Below are positions 9,495 to 21,282 of a DNA stretch of 64,000 nucleotides, piece by piece. The stretch covers positions 39,184,108-39,248,107 of the forward strand of contig OZ018408.1 of assembly GCA_963969595.1 (NCBI GenBank). The letters run 5' to 3'. The position numbers and the translations under genes are program-made. The stretch comes from Neckera pumila. Lineage: Eukaryota > Streptophyta > Bryopsida > Hypnales > Neckeraceae. Position 1 is the first letter of the stretch, and each line of letters opens with the position of its first letter. The notes beneath the pieces are model-generated. The model did not search any database. It had not been told where the DNA came from and saw only the letters and a list, made by a program, of their open reading frames with translations.

Positions 9495-11024
9495 ACAATG
9501 ACGAACAAAATTGAGTATGGATTTGAAACTTTTTCATTCAAACAACCATATCATAAGCATCAATGACAAAGTCCACAAGCTGATTTATGAAAGTTGTAGT
9601 TTGTAGCATACAACACATTACTATGGAAGTTTGAAGAAAAAATTAGTTGTGATTTGAAAGAAAATTAATTTCAAAGTTAGACATGTCTGAAACTTGGTTT
9701 TGTGCACCATAATTTGAAATTACTTTATATGTTGTCAATTTATTCTTAGAACTTCCAAAAAAGCTTTTTGTATCTTGGCATGTTGGTATACATCATTTCA
9801 GATTATTGTAACAAAATATTCACAATTTGACAAACATGCAATTATGCTCGTTAGATTTGGTATAAATTAAGTCATTTTTGTAAAAAAATGTCACACGTCA
9901 TCTTGCAAATGGTGCAAGGTGATGAGGCCCCTGAGAATCTGACGTGGAAATTCAACTTTGGCACTTGAGTGCCAAATCAAGCCTTCACATGCGACACATC
10001 ATTTCAGATTGTTGTATACAAAATTGAAGGAAGTCAATATTTATAATATTCACAATCTGACAAACATGCAAATCATGTTGGTTCTCATGGTTTTGAATTT
10101 TTTTGGGAATTGAGAATATGGAATACATTAGACATTGCTAGTAGAGAGAATATAGGTTGCAACATGAACCATTGTTACATCTCAATGCCCTTGCATTTGA
10201 AATATTTATTGAATTGGACAATGCTTTCAATTTATATATTAGAGTTGTATAATGTGTATTTAGATTCAAATTTTTGTACAAAAATTAGTGTTCACGATGC
10301 ACATAATTGATTCAACCAAACCAAAAAGGTACCATATTACCAAGTATATTATCATTTTCAATATCATCATAAAGTTCAAGAACCGCCAAGAAAGTACACT
10401 AATTTTTTTTAAATTGTCAAATTTTTTATATTGAAATCAACGAAAATAAGTTGTTCAATTGGTTGAATCAATTGTGGGCATCATGATCTCTAGTCTTTGC
10501 ACAAAACATTTGAACCTAAAAACGCACCATAGGCTTCTAATATAAAAGTTGAGTGCATTGTCCAATTCAACAATGGTTCATATTGCAACCTATACTTTCT
10601 CTACAATGGCCTAATGCAATATCATGCTCTCAATTCCAAAAAAATATTCAAATATTGTAAAAACCAACATCATTTACATGTTTGTCAAATTGTGAATATT
10701 GTGTATACCAACAACAATCTGAAATGATGTATACCAACATGAAAAGGTAGAATTTTTTTTTGGAGTTCTATGAAAACATTGACAAATTATAAAGTAATTC
10801 CAAATCATGGTGCACAAACCAAATTTTAGACATGGCTAACTTTGAAATTCATATTCTTTCAAATCACAACTAATCTTTTCTTCAAACTTCTATAGTCATG
10901 TATTGTACGTCATACACTACAACTTTCATATATCTACTTTTGGACTTTGCCAATTGATGCTTATAATATGGTAGTTTTGAATGAAAAAGTTTCAAATCTA
11001 TACTCAATTTTGTTTGTCACTGTA
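9495..11024. mobile_element. Large foldback element (~1.5 kb)
   Basis: Left arm about 9495-10324 and right arm about 10457-11024 are imperfect reverse complements around a ~130-base centre. Paired blocks include GACGAACAAAATTGAGTATG with its complement at 11004-11021, GAAGTTTGAAGAAAA with TTTTCTTCAAACTTC, GTTGGTATACATCATTTCAG with CTGAAATGATGTATACCAAC, and GGTTGCAACATGAACCATTG with CAATGGTTCATATTGCAACC. The left arm is longer because it holds ~190 extra bases (about 9860-10050) made of sequence related to 9120-9250. Only a short meaningless ORF is present. Confidence 0.75.
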
Positions 11025-11690
11025 ACTTATATGATTTAGTATATAACTGAAAAATGTATATTCAATATAAAAATCTCATTCCAAGAAGAATAAAATTCTA
11101 CTAACACTACTAGATAGGTTTGAAAAAAAGTATTTTCTTTTCACTTCAAACAGTACTATCTTGAAATTTGTGATCTCAAAATTCTACTAATTTTTCCCAC
11201 ATATTCCAAATGTTTGTCCCTAACTTTTTGTCCCTTGGATTTCAAAATTAAAATTTTTCTCATTGCACAAGAAATATCAAAAAATGACTAGTGTATTGCC
11301 AATTCATTTAACCTCCTCGCATTTGCATGATGATTTAGAGTAAACTAGACTCTATGTTTGCTTTTGAAATTTTGCATTAGTGTATCTAATAAGATTTAGT
11401 AATCAATGGTGGAGAGATGAAAATTCACCAAGAACCAAAAATTTATTTCTAAAGGGCTCAAAGACTACTTGACCCTATTTCACAAGAATGAAAAACGTTT
11501 TCTTTTACACTTCAAATGTTGTAATCTTTCAATCCACGTGTTCAAATAGGTTGAAGATGTTTTTATAAATTATCATAATATCCTACTACACTTTTGTATG
11601 GTTGAAGTTCAAAAAAAATTATTGTCAATTTTAGAAAATGCACTAAATCATGACAATTTTATTACAATCCATACCTTAGGACAGGCTGCT
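11025..11690. other. AT-rich intergenic DNA, no gene seen
   Basis: No conserved frame, inverted repeat or recognisable element was found. Sequence is about three-quarters A+T. Confidence 0.35.
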
Positions 11691-11741
11691 TGTTTGTTTG
11701 TTACATTGAGATCTCCTAGATTGTACATCTTCCAGTCACAT

Positions 11742-11850
11742 GCTTGGTACCGTCAGAAAGCCCTTGGCAAGGAGGGGTGCTCAAGCTTTGTTTCGTGGCT
11801 TTTGGACCTACAGTGTGAAAGTTATTGAATTTCGAAGTTATTGTTGAACT
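11742..11850 (+). repeat. Dispersed repeat, copy 1 (inverted partner at 29663-29790)
   Basis: The blocks GCTTGGTACCGTC.GAAAG, GGAGGGGTGC, TTTCGTGGC.TTTGGA and AAAGTTATTGAATTTC.AAG occur here and, reverse-complemented in the same order, at 29663-29790. The spacing is similar, so both are fragments of one element. The GC-rich core suggests former coding or promoter sequence, but the source was not recognised. Confidence 0.65.
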
Positions 11851-12283
11851 AAAAATAAATAAATAAATAACTCTTACTTTTATTTTGACTATGGCAACGG
11901 CATAGGGCACACTAGTTTCTTTCTAAAACACCCTTGTTCCTTTAGGAGTTAAGTATCATTTGTAATAAGTGTTGAGGAGCTTATAAGGTTTTGCTCTTAA
12001 GACCTCAAAGACCGCAGGAAGATGGATGGATCGTGTCATGGGGGCCAAACTTCCATGGAGAATCAAAGATGGGACTACCCTCTCCTTTGTATCCAACAAT
12101 GCTAATGTGTGATCAAGCACCAAGACATGAGTCTACAAGCCTTGAACCTAGTTGTAGGTATATATCTACAACCATTTGAAGGTGTTTATAACACATATAC
12201 CTATAATATATATACACTATAATACAAAAATAGTTTATAATATAATTACCTATAATATAAACACCTACAATCATAGAAGGCGT
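11851..12283. other. Intergenic DNA with an imperfect AT hairpin
   Basis: ACCTATAATATA and TATATATACACTATAATA segments between 12140 and 12275 form imperfect inverted and direct repeats around GTAGGTATATATCTACA. A short ORF at 11991-12179 has no recognisable similarity. Confidence 0.35.
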
Positions 12284-12287
12284 TTAA

Positions 12288-13211
12288 TCCCTAAAGGACC
12301 AAGGTGATTTTCCTATCAAAAACCACTCAAAACTGTCATTTCTATTGCAAAGAGAAAAGAGCTCTAAAAATTATTTTTTCTTGCATATCCAACTGTAAGA
12401 TCTTATACTTGACTAGTATGTGAATATGTGGAAGAAATTTCAGAAACTTTGACCATGTAGATTGCAAGATATATGCATTTAAAGTGAAGAAAACAAGTTT
12501 TTTGCACCTTGCTTGACTAAATTTTTTGGCTTTGAGTCTTTTTAGTTCAATTTTTTTGCACTATGGACTTTGATTTTCTAATTTTTTATATTAATTAGTT
12601 GAGTCAAGAATCTCCCAAAAAAATTTAGGATAAAAAGCACTTAATTTTCACTCATTAAAAAATTGTTAAATAGAGGTGGGTTCAAGATTGAAGAAAAAAC
12701 TGAATTGTTAATAGCTTTTAGATGGAATTGAATCACAATAATCCCAATGGTGAGATTGTTCTAGCAATAAAATCTAACCTTTTCTAATAATTTTTTTTGA
12801 AGAATTCTAAAAATTGCATTGAAAAACGAATTCTACAAGTTATTTTTTCAAGAAGATGCTTAGATTGCCCAAAAAACTAAGATTGTCCATAACTTTCTCA
12901 TTATTAGTCCAAATTGAATAAAACAAAGCTTCACATGTAGACAAAAATATAATCTTTGAGAAAAAAATTTGAAAAAAAATTATTTTGACTTTTTGTGATT
13001 TTTTTTGTGGTGCCCACCGAATTCAATTTTTGCTTATTGTGCTATAACTTTTGCTCCCAGGCATCAATTAAAATAAAAATTGTATATTCACAAAGCTCTG
13101 GCAAACATACACAACCTCAAAAAATCCCAAAAAATATTACGAAAAATTGAGAAAGTAGGAACCTGCCCGGAACCGATTTGTCCCCTGAGGGAACAAATGG
13201 TCCTTTAGGGG
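12288..13211 (+). mobile_element. TTAA-CCCCTAAAGG element, copy A
   Basis: TTAA flanks both ends (12284-12287, 13212-13215). Left end TCCCTAAAGGACCAAGG; right end TGGTCCTTTAGGGG. Length 924 bp. Family marks are in order: AAAACTG.CATTTCTA close to the left end, GATCTTATACTTGACTAGTA, TTGCAAGATATATGCATT, CTTTTGCTCCCAGGCA and a subterminal TTTGTCCCC-TGA-GGG hairpin. No transposase frame. Non-autonomous by inference. Confidence 0.85.
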
Positions 13212-13215
13212 TTAA

Positions 13216-14438
13216 AGTGCAACCACCCATAACCGACCAAATGAGGAATTCTAACATGATCTGGAGTAATGAAGGCAAAAAAAATATTTTTCAAAGGTAC
13301 ATCAATAGAAATGACAAGGATTGCAAAAAAATTGGTAATTTTATTGCTTGAACTGAAATTACTATGAATTTTGGGAGGCAAAAAGTGCTCCAAATCCATG
13401 GCCAACGTCTAAACTCTTCCAATTCCGATTATTCAAGAACTTTTTTCCTAATCATTATTTCCTACTTTCTTTCTCACAACTTGGGACATGTGTCATATAT
13501 TTATTAGTTCCAACCTTGAAAAAGGAAAAAAAAAAAAATTTAAGCTTGATCAAAATATGTGCACCTATAGGTTGGGAATGGGTCATTGGTCGGGAATGGG
13601 TCATTGGTCGGGAATGGATGGCTCTACCTTATAATATAAACTCCTAGTCTTGTGGACTTAGAGATTCTATGCTCACATGCTAACACTCACCAGTCTATAC
13701 CCTAGACTTGCAAAGAGGCAGTTTTTTAATAATTTTGACAAGATTTGGATGCAAATTCCATTTTTTGGCATTAGGCAAGGCATGAAAGTAGTGTGGTCTA
13801 CAAACTGCCCTCTCATTGGCTTGTTGGAGTAATTCAGTATGCTTTTTGTTTTGTCTCACTAAAAATTTTCCACAATTTGGTGTTCAGCTTGTTTCTCATT
13901 AGATGACATTAGAGGGCATTGGAGGGCCGTTTCAGGACCATTCCCAAACCTGGCCCGATTCTGCAGACAACTAGTATGAGCTATCAAAAAAAAAAATCGA
14001 AAATGACGTGGCACAGTCTCAGCCACATCAGCCAATAGTTATCCTACGTTCCCATAGTTTGGGAACGATGATAACTTGTAGTCTCTTAGAGGCCTCAAAT
14101 GTCATCTAATGTTATAAAGGATAAATTTGAACAATTTTTTAAAACAACATTATAAGTTTTCTTAAATTCTGGTCCAAATGTAAGCACTTACCTTTAGTTA
14201 TCTTATTTCGTAAGAAACAAAAATTATATTAAATAGATTTGATTGCTTAAAATTCATCCATACATGATAATGCTTTGAGTCACTCTATTATGATAATTGT
14301 GATGTTTTATTCAAATTTAGTTTCATTACATATTTTTCATTTACTTTCATGAAATAAGTAAATTTTGTTTGCGATGTATAATAAACATCCCACCAATGTA
14401 AACTAATAGCACCTACACAAACTCATTAATTTAATCAA
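13216..14438. other. Repeat-derived DNA with an 18-bp tandem and a hairpin
   Basis: Three 18-bp units of GGTCGGGAATGGGTCATT type lie at 13570-13621. At 14000-14040 TGACGTGGC and GCCACATCA form a loose inverted pair resembling the 2499-2525 hairpin, followed at 14038-14075 by a hairpin nesting GTTATC..GATAAC and CGTTCCCA..TGGGAACG. No gene. Confidence 0.55.
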
Positions 14439-14442
14439 TTAA

Positions 14443-15602
14443 CCCCTAAAAGACCAAGTGTCCGTTCAACGGGCAAGGTGGGATTTCGGGCAAGTACCTA
14501 CGGGCTGAATTTTTGTCTTCATTTTTTGAAATTTTTTTTGAAGATAGAAAAACTGATAAGCTTCGTGGGAATATAATTTTTTTTCAATTGGTGCTTGGGA
14601 AAAAAAGTTATGCCTGAATAAGCTCAAAACAAGTGAGAGCGAGTAGCAAAAAATCATTTAAATTTTTTTTTTTTTTCCCATAGATTAAATTTTTGTCTAT
14701 CTGAAAAAAAGCTTTCATTCATTCCATTTGGATTTGTTATGAGAAAGTTATGGGCAATCTTATTTTTTGGGCACTTAGAGCATCTTTCTGAAAAAAATAA
14801 CTTGTAGGATTCATTTCTGAATGCAATTTTTACAATTTTTCAAAAAAAAAATACCATGTGGTTTAGTTTTTTTGCTAGAATAACCTCACCATTGGAAGTA
14901 GTGCATTTTAATTCCATATAAAAGATATTAATATTTTAGATTTTCCTTCCATCTTGTACATACTTCTACTTAACAATTTTTTAATAATGAAAATTAAGTT
15001 TTTTTGAATATTTTTTTTTGGCTAGACTCTCAACTCAATTCTCCACTATAAAGGTTTAAAGCTCAAAACTCTGTAGTGCAAAAATTTAAAGTTAAAAATT
15101 TTCAAATTCAAAAAATCTAGTCCCAAGAAAAAATTGTTTTTTGCACTTTAAACGAAGATATCTTGCAATCTATGTGGTCAAAAATTCTGAAATTTTTTCC
15201 ACACATTAGAGTTATTTGTAAAGTCCCCCCTAGTTTAGAGGGGACTTTTTTCGACAAATTTCCTCCGACGGACAACCCCGCAGGCGACCACAACCCTGCA
15301 GGCAACCAAGACTCCATAGGCAAAGTCCGGACAAAACTTCTTTTTGGTCAATTTGGGCGCAAAAGAAAGCTTGATACCCACTTTCATATTGATGTTTTAC
15401 CCAAAACCTGCTTTTTTACAAAACTGCGGGGTTTAAACCCCAATTTTGGGTACTTTACGAATAACTCTATTGTCATACTAGTTAAGTACAAAATCCTACA
15501 GTTAGATGTAAAAAAAAAAAATTCAAATTTTTTTATTCTTTGCTATAGAAATGGCAGTTTTGAGTGTTTTTGGGCAGAAAAAAGGCCTTGGTCCTTCCGG
15601 GG
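14443..15602 (-). mobile_element. TTAA-CCCCTAAAGG element, copy B, with a nested insertion
   Basis: TTAA at 14439-14442 and 15603-15606. On the plus strand it begins CCCCTAAAAGACCA and ends GGCCTTGGTCCTTCCGGGG. The 1160-bp length is explained by the 261-bp nested element at 15208-15468; without it and its 3-bp duplication the copy is 896 bp. The 147-codon ORF at 15163-15606 runs across the nesting boundary and is not a gene. Confidence 0.85.
15208..15468. mobile_element. Nested 261-bp inverted-repeat element
   Basis: The termini AGAGTTATTTGTAAAGT and ACTTTACGAATAACTCT are reverse complements with one mismatch. ATT is duplicated on each side (15205-15207, 15469-15471). The unoccupied site is visible in sister copy H (CACACATTCTCATACTAG near 54010), which shows precisely what was inserted. 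The interior is GC-richer than the host and holds GCAGGCGACC/GCAGGCAACC direct repeats. A 3-bp duplication would suit a PIF/Harbinger-type mechanism, although ATT is not its usual TWA target. Confidence 0.85.
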
Positions 15603-15606
15603 TTAA

Positions 15607-17440
15607 GACGTTGGAGTTGCACGTGAAGTGAGAACTCCGGAGGTTGGAACCCAATTATCAACTTTGAAAATTAAATGAAAGACAAAATAAACTATATCCC
15701 ATTAACCTTAGAAGGACATTGAGGCTAAAAAATAGTCAATGGATGACTTTCAAGATTACCTCTGAAATGAAGAATGGACCTATTGATTCAAAAATTGAAT
15801 CATTTCTGGCAAAGTACATTGGTAATAGGTCACATCTTTTCAAGGTTAACCTAATTCCAAGCTTAATTGCTATCCAATTTTAAGTTTAATTTTGACCCCT
15901 TTCAAAGGTATTGAAGTCTTTTTAAATCCATTTTATAACCGAATGAAGATTGAATGAAATTCAATATCATGAGACACAATATACTTCATTTGTTTAGAAT
16001 TTGAGTTTAATACAAGGTTCACAAATAGTATAGGTTCTAAGTATGTCCCCTATCTAGGAAAAAGTGATATATTACTTAAAATACCTATGATTATCATTGA
16101 TCACTAAGTAGGTAAGTTTAATCCCTAAGTACCCCAGCTGACCAAAAGTGTCCCTACATAGTTTGGGAGTCCAATTCAAAGTGTTGTACCTTTTGAATCC
16201 AATTTCCAAATTTTATAAATCTTGCTAAAAAATCTACACTCCATTTTCTAGTTTGTGCAGTAAAATTTTAAGACCAATCCAAGATATACTAATTTTTTGG
16301 GAGCCATTTGAAGTTCATGGGTTCAATTTGTATTCAATCACCAAAATACATTTAGATGGTTGCAACTTTGAGGTCTTATATCTCCTTCACACAATGTTTG
16401 TCTTCAATAAAATTTGTTGGATTAATTAGACTCCCCTTGACTGAGTCTAGTTATTGTGGTAAAGTTTTCATGTTAATTCAAGTTGTTTGAATGTTTGGAA
16501 GCAATTCAAAGTTCAAAATCCGGACATTTTTGGATTACATTGAACTTTGGCGACTTGTTTCTTCTTCATACAGTATTTGTTTCCAATATAAAAAAAAATT
16601 GGAAAAGTTCTACATACTAGCGTTGTTTGTGTGTTGAAATTTCATATCAATCTAAGAGGTAATGAGTGTCTGAGAAGCATTTTAATAGAAGGAGTTTCAA
16701 CCTTAGATGGATTTTTTGCAATTTCTTTTGGTACTTTTTGACATTTCAAAGCCATTTTGCAAGACTCAATGAGTCATTTGAATAATATTTTCTTGTACCA
16801 CTATATTTGTATGCTGGTTTTGAAGCACTTTATAGTATAAAGTTTTTTATTTGAGCAGGTTTGGAAATTGAATTTCACCTCCAATGTGTTGCTAGGAAAA
16901 TTTCAGCATCCTTTTTTCAACATTAAAAAATATTAAAATCTTGCAACCTATGTGGCCAAATGACTTCAAATTTGATTCACGTCATCTATAACAAGTACAC
17001 TGCAAGATTGTATGGTTGAGATTGCTTTACTTTAGTGACATTTAGAGCTATAACACTTCAAAAACAATGATGTTTTTAAACCCCAAAATGCTAGGGACTC
17101 TTCGAGGATGTTTAGCAATCTCCCACCATAATGGTCGACATATCGCATGGGCCATTTTGGTGGGAATGTTGAAATGATTACTTCATGAAATTGTTTAAAT
17201 TGAGCATTTTGTGAATTTGTTGGCATAGCACCAAATAGGACAAGGCACCGCATCCAAGAATGAGAAAGTTTTAAGTATGTTCTTCTGCAATTTGTTTGCA
17301 GTTACTTGAAAACAAAATGTACAGTAAGCTACAACTACATAGAAACTACACTCCAAAAATTATGTACAAGTGGAATAACAGCTTCATTAAATTGTGACAT
17401 TCATCTACACTAAGAACTAGGATTAGTATTAATTTGCACT
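15607..17440. other. Repeat-derived intergenic DNA
   Basis: The block AGAAGGACATTGAGGC..AAAA then GTCAATGG.TGACTTTCAAG (about 15710-15790) recurs at 28980-29065. The block GTCCCCTATCTAGGAAAAAG (16040-16110) recurs at 1845 and 22340. From 16140 to 17440 nothing beyond AT-rich sequence was recognised. Confidence 0.45.
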
Positions 17441-18227
17441 TAGGCTGCGCACCCTGAAAGTGCCAAAGCAGTGGAACTTGGCGCCTGGAGTATCAGCACT
17501 GTGAAAGGGACACGGCCTCTTCTTCACAGTTTCAACATTCCACCACACCATCTCAACCCCCCAAATGCTTACAAACCAACCTACAATTACGGCTACGCAC
17601 TTGAGATTCATGGATACATAAGAGGGTGAAATTGACCCCAAATTTTATCTACGATTCAAAGACTGCACACAAATTGTAGCCTGAGTGTACACAAGTGATA
17701 TCATTCAGTCCCTCAACACACAAACTCAACAACTCTGCAATGCCAAGTGAACTCCAGTGCAAGCAAAAACCATCATATTACTACTACAAAATTGGCTTCA
17801 AGTTTCTTGAAAGTTCAAAATCCCACAGCGACGTGATCCAACCTCAGCTGCATTACATGTGTGCCCAACCCTGGCAAATCCTACTTATTCAATACGCTAG
17901 CTACCTGCTGCAGCTCCACTGAAAGCCACCACCTAAGCTTACTTCTCCAGAATAGTCTACAACACTTGGAAATACTTGAACCTGTCCGAATAATCTACAA
18001 TAGATTTGAATATTGGAGAAAAAACTCGTCACCACCACCATGCCCCATCCAAGTAGTCGGGAAAATTTTGCAAAACTCATCAACCACCATTGCCACCACT
18101 CAACTCATATATAGCGAAGACACCAACCACAACCCCGGCTGAAGAAGCCAAAACTCATGAATGAAGTGAAGGAAAGCAGCTGCTCCCCTTGGAAGATTGA
18201 AGTTCAGGAAGCAAGTCCTTCTCGATC
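17441..18227. other. 3' flank of the BURP gene
   Basis: GC content rises compared with the flanking repeats. The BURP transcript (minus strand) presumably ends here. The 93-codon and shorter ORFs on either strand have no recognisable similarity. Confidence 0.35.
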
Positions 18228-20179
18228 TTACTGAGTTCCACCAGCAACCCACACCACATCATTCTGCACAGTCCAGTGACAAGCTTCCGCCCCTCTTGGA
18301 ATATCCAAAGCCTTGAACGCCGGATGCTCAGACGCCCACAGACTCGTATCCAAGTGACATATCCCGACAGCATCGATCACAGTCCCCTCATCCACGCGAA
18401 GCTTCGCTTGCACCACCTTCGTCCCAGATACATGATGGCAATAGTACAGCGCCGAAGGAAACATCACTGTGTGACATATCACAATATGCTCTCCTTCGAC
18501 CAAACTTCTCTTCGTCACACTCTCAATCTTCACAACAGAACTCGTCGTCACGTCTGGCGCGCCTTCAGTTGCGAGCGCCACCACTTGCGTCCCGAGCTGC
18601 TCCGCCACGAACTGCGCCATTGCGGGAAGCGTCACCGCACATGCCTTCTCTTCGCCAGGCAAGGCCGCATTCTCGCACAAATATGCCGCTGTCCCCATCA
18701 TTGTCGCCATGGGCGTATTCTCTTGGATGTTGAAGATGTTCCTGAGCTTCGGTAAGCTGGTGGTGGTGAGAGCCGGGAGAGCGGTGGCGACGGCGGAAGG
18801 GAGGAAGGCGCGGGAGGGGATGGGGTCGTGGAGGTCTGAAGACAAGCGCATGTGGTTGCCTGTCAAGAGATGCTCTTCCAAGAAGAAATCGAACTGGAAG
18901 TCATTGATAGTCTTGATTGAGGAAGCGCGAGGAGAGTTGATGTTGGTGTGTGAGTTGTGGAAGGGGCCGTAAGAGGAGATTTGGAGATTTTCGTCGCAGA
19001 TGAGAGATGCGGAGGTGCAGAAGGCAGTGCTCATGGAAGGGAAGACGGCGCCGCGAGTGAGCGCAGCTGCAAAGCGGGTGGCGAGGGGGGTGTTCTCCAC
19101 TGGGGAGATGGACTCCTGGAGCGGCGCTGGGACGGCGACATTAGGCAAGACTGCGCTCCAGAGGGTGCCTGCTGAAGTTTCGTCCAGTGTTGACACCAGT
19201 GGACTCATCTGCAAAATCATTCAGAAACTCATTTTCGTAAGGTCTAACAATCCTAAGCTTACAAGATCTCTTACAGTACATGACCTCGAACAGTTCATAA
19301 GCTTCCAAGATCTCATTGCAACGTGTAGCTAAACCTTCTGGTGAACAAGAATGGTAGCTACGAGGCCAAGCCACACGGTCCTTAATCTTGAACTATACCA
19401 GTACGTCTCCATGTACCGTTTCGCCTTTCTTGAGTACGTACGAGAATGCAACCACGCAATCCAACGAAAACTCAAATTGAACGGACTGAGCAAGCGATGA
19501 CTCGGCCTGATTGCATAAGCTGTCCAGGGCTTAAAGAAGACGAGTGGCGTGGTTTTCTTTAGACCCTGTGAATAAAGAATCTGTTGAGGAGTTCGACTGT
19601 CTCTGACTACCACTGGAAGCGGTGGCGCTTCTCGTGACGCCTGCTTACGGTGGTAAGCGCTATGACTCAAACAAGAAAAGGCTCCGAAAGCAGATTTACA
19701 CAATGTCCAATTGCTATCTCGAACGGAGTCTAACGATATAGCATACAATACTACTGTAAGAATCAAGCAATCACTGCAAGAACAGTTTTTTAAGCAGATG
19801 CAATATGCAATTACTTCGTTACAAGGAGTCTAACGGTGTATAGCACGCACGCACGCACGACTACCGTGAGAACCAACTACTGCAAGAACAGAGAGAAAGC
19901 AATGTTCAATTCCTTCTCCAAGCGATATATATCACATCCATTCAAGATTCCTAAACCACCGGTCCAATTGAATCGCTGTACCAAGCTACATCTTCGACAC
20001 ACTTCCAACATGATGCACATTGACTGGGAAATCATGAAGAAAGATCGATTATACCAGCGAACCCAAGAGCCCAAAGACTCCAAAAAGGGATTCACTGTCA
20101 AGAGTCGTAACCGAGGCAACTAGCTACGTACCAGTGTGATGAGTGCCAGCACCAGGGCCACAGCATGTCCATTTGCCAT
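18228..20179 (-). CDS. BURP-domain protein, secreted
   Basis: Two exons on the minus strand, 20179-20132 and 19208-18228, join in phase 0 and give 342 residues. Exon 1 encodes the signal peptide MANGHAVALVLALIT plus L; the donor is CTG|GTACGT and the acceptor TTTTGCAG|ATG. After the signal, LWSAVLPNVAVPAPL matches the short conserved segment of BURP proteins. The C-terminal BURP domain starts at FFLEEHLLTGNHMRL and carries the defining CH motifs: CHTVMFPSALYYCH (ten residues between), CH again after 25 residues, and the last CH (EACHW) after 24. BURP proteins (BNM2, USP, RD22, PG1beta-like) act in the cell wall or apoplast; which subtype this is cannot be told. There are no internal repeats between signal and domain. 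The frame is intact. The antisense ORF at 18276-18755 is a shadow. Confidence 0.93.
19725..19891. repeat. Direct duplication in the BURP intron
   Basis: GGAGTCTAACG.T.TA.AGCA, then CTAC.GT.AGAA and ACTGCAAGAACAG, occur at 19725-19785 and again at 19825-19891. The second copy contains a (CACG)4 run at 19844-19859. The 145-codon ORF at 19329-19766 lies inside the intron and is not supported. Confidence 0.65.
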
Positions 20180-20352
20180 GGCAGCTCGATCCAAACCTCC
20201 CCAAACCTCCCCAAACCCAAAGCCAAAACTGTTGGAAAGGAAAGCAAAGCAAAGGAGATGCCGAAATTGTATGGGGGTGCACAAGCTAAGCTTAAGGCTC
20301 AGGAGATCGACTACTTCGGCGTCACTAACTGCGAATGAAGCTGATGGTGGGC

Positions 20353-20372
20353 GAGCAGTCAGTATATGTAGC
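20353..20372 (-). promoter_or_regulatory. Possible TATA-like element of the BURP gene
   Basis: TACATATACT on the minus strand (20361-20370) lies about 185 bases upstream of the start codon, in otherwise GC-rich DNA. The position suits a TATA element, but nothing else confirms it. Confidence 0.25.
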
Positions 20373-20536
20373 CGCCACGAAGGGGGCTGGTGACCCATCT
20401 CCCAACTTCTTGAAACTGGTAGAATTCTTGGCGGGGGATCTAGGAAGGCGTTAGTGGGGGGAGGCGCCGCCAAGGAGGCCAGGGCGTTGATTCTTGGATT
20501 CGGTAGATTTGGGGATTTGGGCATCTCCAAGTCGTT

Positions 20537-20597
20537 TGGTTCGTTTCGTTTCGTTTCATTTCGTTTCGTTTCGTTTCATTTCGTTTCGTTTCGTTTT
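20537..20597. repeat. (TTTCG)n pentanucleotide microsatellite
   Basis: About eleven units of TTTCG, three of them or so changed to TTTCA, lie about 360 bases upstream of the BURP start codon. The near-perfect state suggests recent expansion. Confidence 0.85.
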
Positions 20598-21085
20598 GGC
20601 TGCAGGCAGGCAGTGCGGCAGTAGTGCTGCCCACCAGCAGCAGCCTTTTGCTGTTGCTGCTGCAGCTTTGTTTCTCAGGCCCTTTGTTTCTTGGTGGGAA
20701 TCATCACCCGCAACACTTTTTCTTCTTCCCTTTTTCTGCTAAATTCTGCCGAGTGCTGGACTGTCTGACAGACAGACCAAGAATGTACCAAGGTATAAAT
20801 AATACTTTTGGAGCAAACTTTGGCACTTTGCTAAAAAGGTCTTGTACTGCTGTAAACAATTAAAACCTAAAAACGGAAGAAGCCCCCCTGTAACAGTAGC
20901 CTGGTGCCCTATGAGTATACTAGTGGTGGTGTACACTTCAAGGATGCATTGTTGGATTGGAAAAGATTTCATTCTTCTCATCTTCTCGTCCACTTATCTC
21001 TCTTCCCGCCTATCCAAAGTGTGTGGTTGTAGGTGAGGTAGGATTGTAGAAATACCATAAACGGTTAAAATAAGCATTTCACTAT

Positions 21086-21282
21086 ATCTTTTTTTTTTTG
21101 GAAAAGAACGGTGCTCATTAAAAAAACAAAAAAACAGGGAAGAAACAATCAATCTAGCTCACGCAGAGGTCTCAGCTTGGGTGGCAAACTAAGTGAGAGA
21201 TGCCACTCGGGACTTGTTTGTTGTACTCTTTCCTTTTAACAAAGGAAATTCTCCATGTGTTTCAAAAAAGAAATAAAGAAAT
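21086..21282 (-). mobile_element. 5'-truncated LINE copy
   Basis: On the plus strand it starts with a T run (poly-A tail of a minus-strand insertion, 21089-21099), then GGAAAAGAACGGTGCTCATT, a block like CTAGCTCACGCAGAGGTCTC, and GGGTGGCAAACTAAGTGAGA. These match the 3' end of the large LINE (31636-31740: GGAACGGTGGCCATT, GGGAGGTAAACTAAGAGA) in order. AAATAAGCATTTCA is duplicated at 21068-21081 and 21283-21296, a 14-bp target-site duplication. Only about 190 bp of the element's 3' end was inserted. Confidence 0.85.

Noticed and set aside
12284..13215. PIF/Harbinger assignment for the TTAA family
   Set aside because: A TWA triplet duplication would need the same triplet on both sides; here the left gives TAA and the right TTA, and only the palindromic TTAA reading fits.
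15163..15606. 147-codon plus-strand ORF
   Set aside because: It runs through copy B and its nested element; the nesting junctions fall inside the frame and no sister copy shares it.
18276..18755. 159-codon plus-strand ORF
   Set aside because: Antisense shadow of the BURP domain; the minus strand carries the CH motifs.
19329..19766. 145-codon minus-strand ORF
   Set aside because: Lies inside the BURP intron, without recognisable motif; exon 1 to exon 2 splicing skips it.
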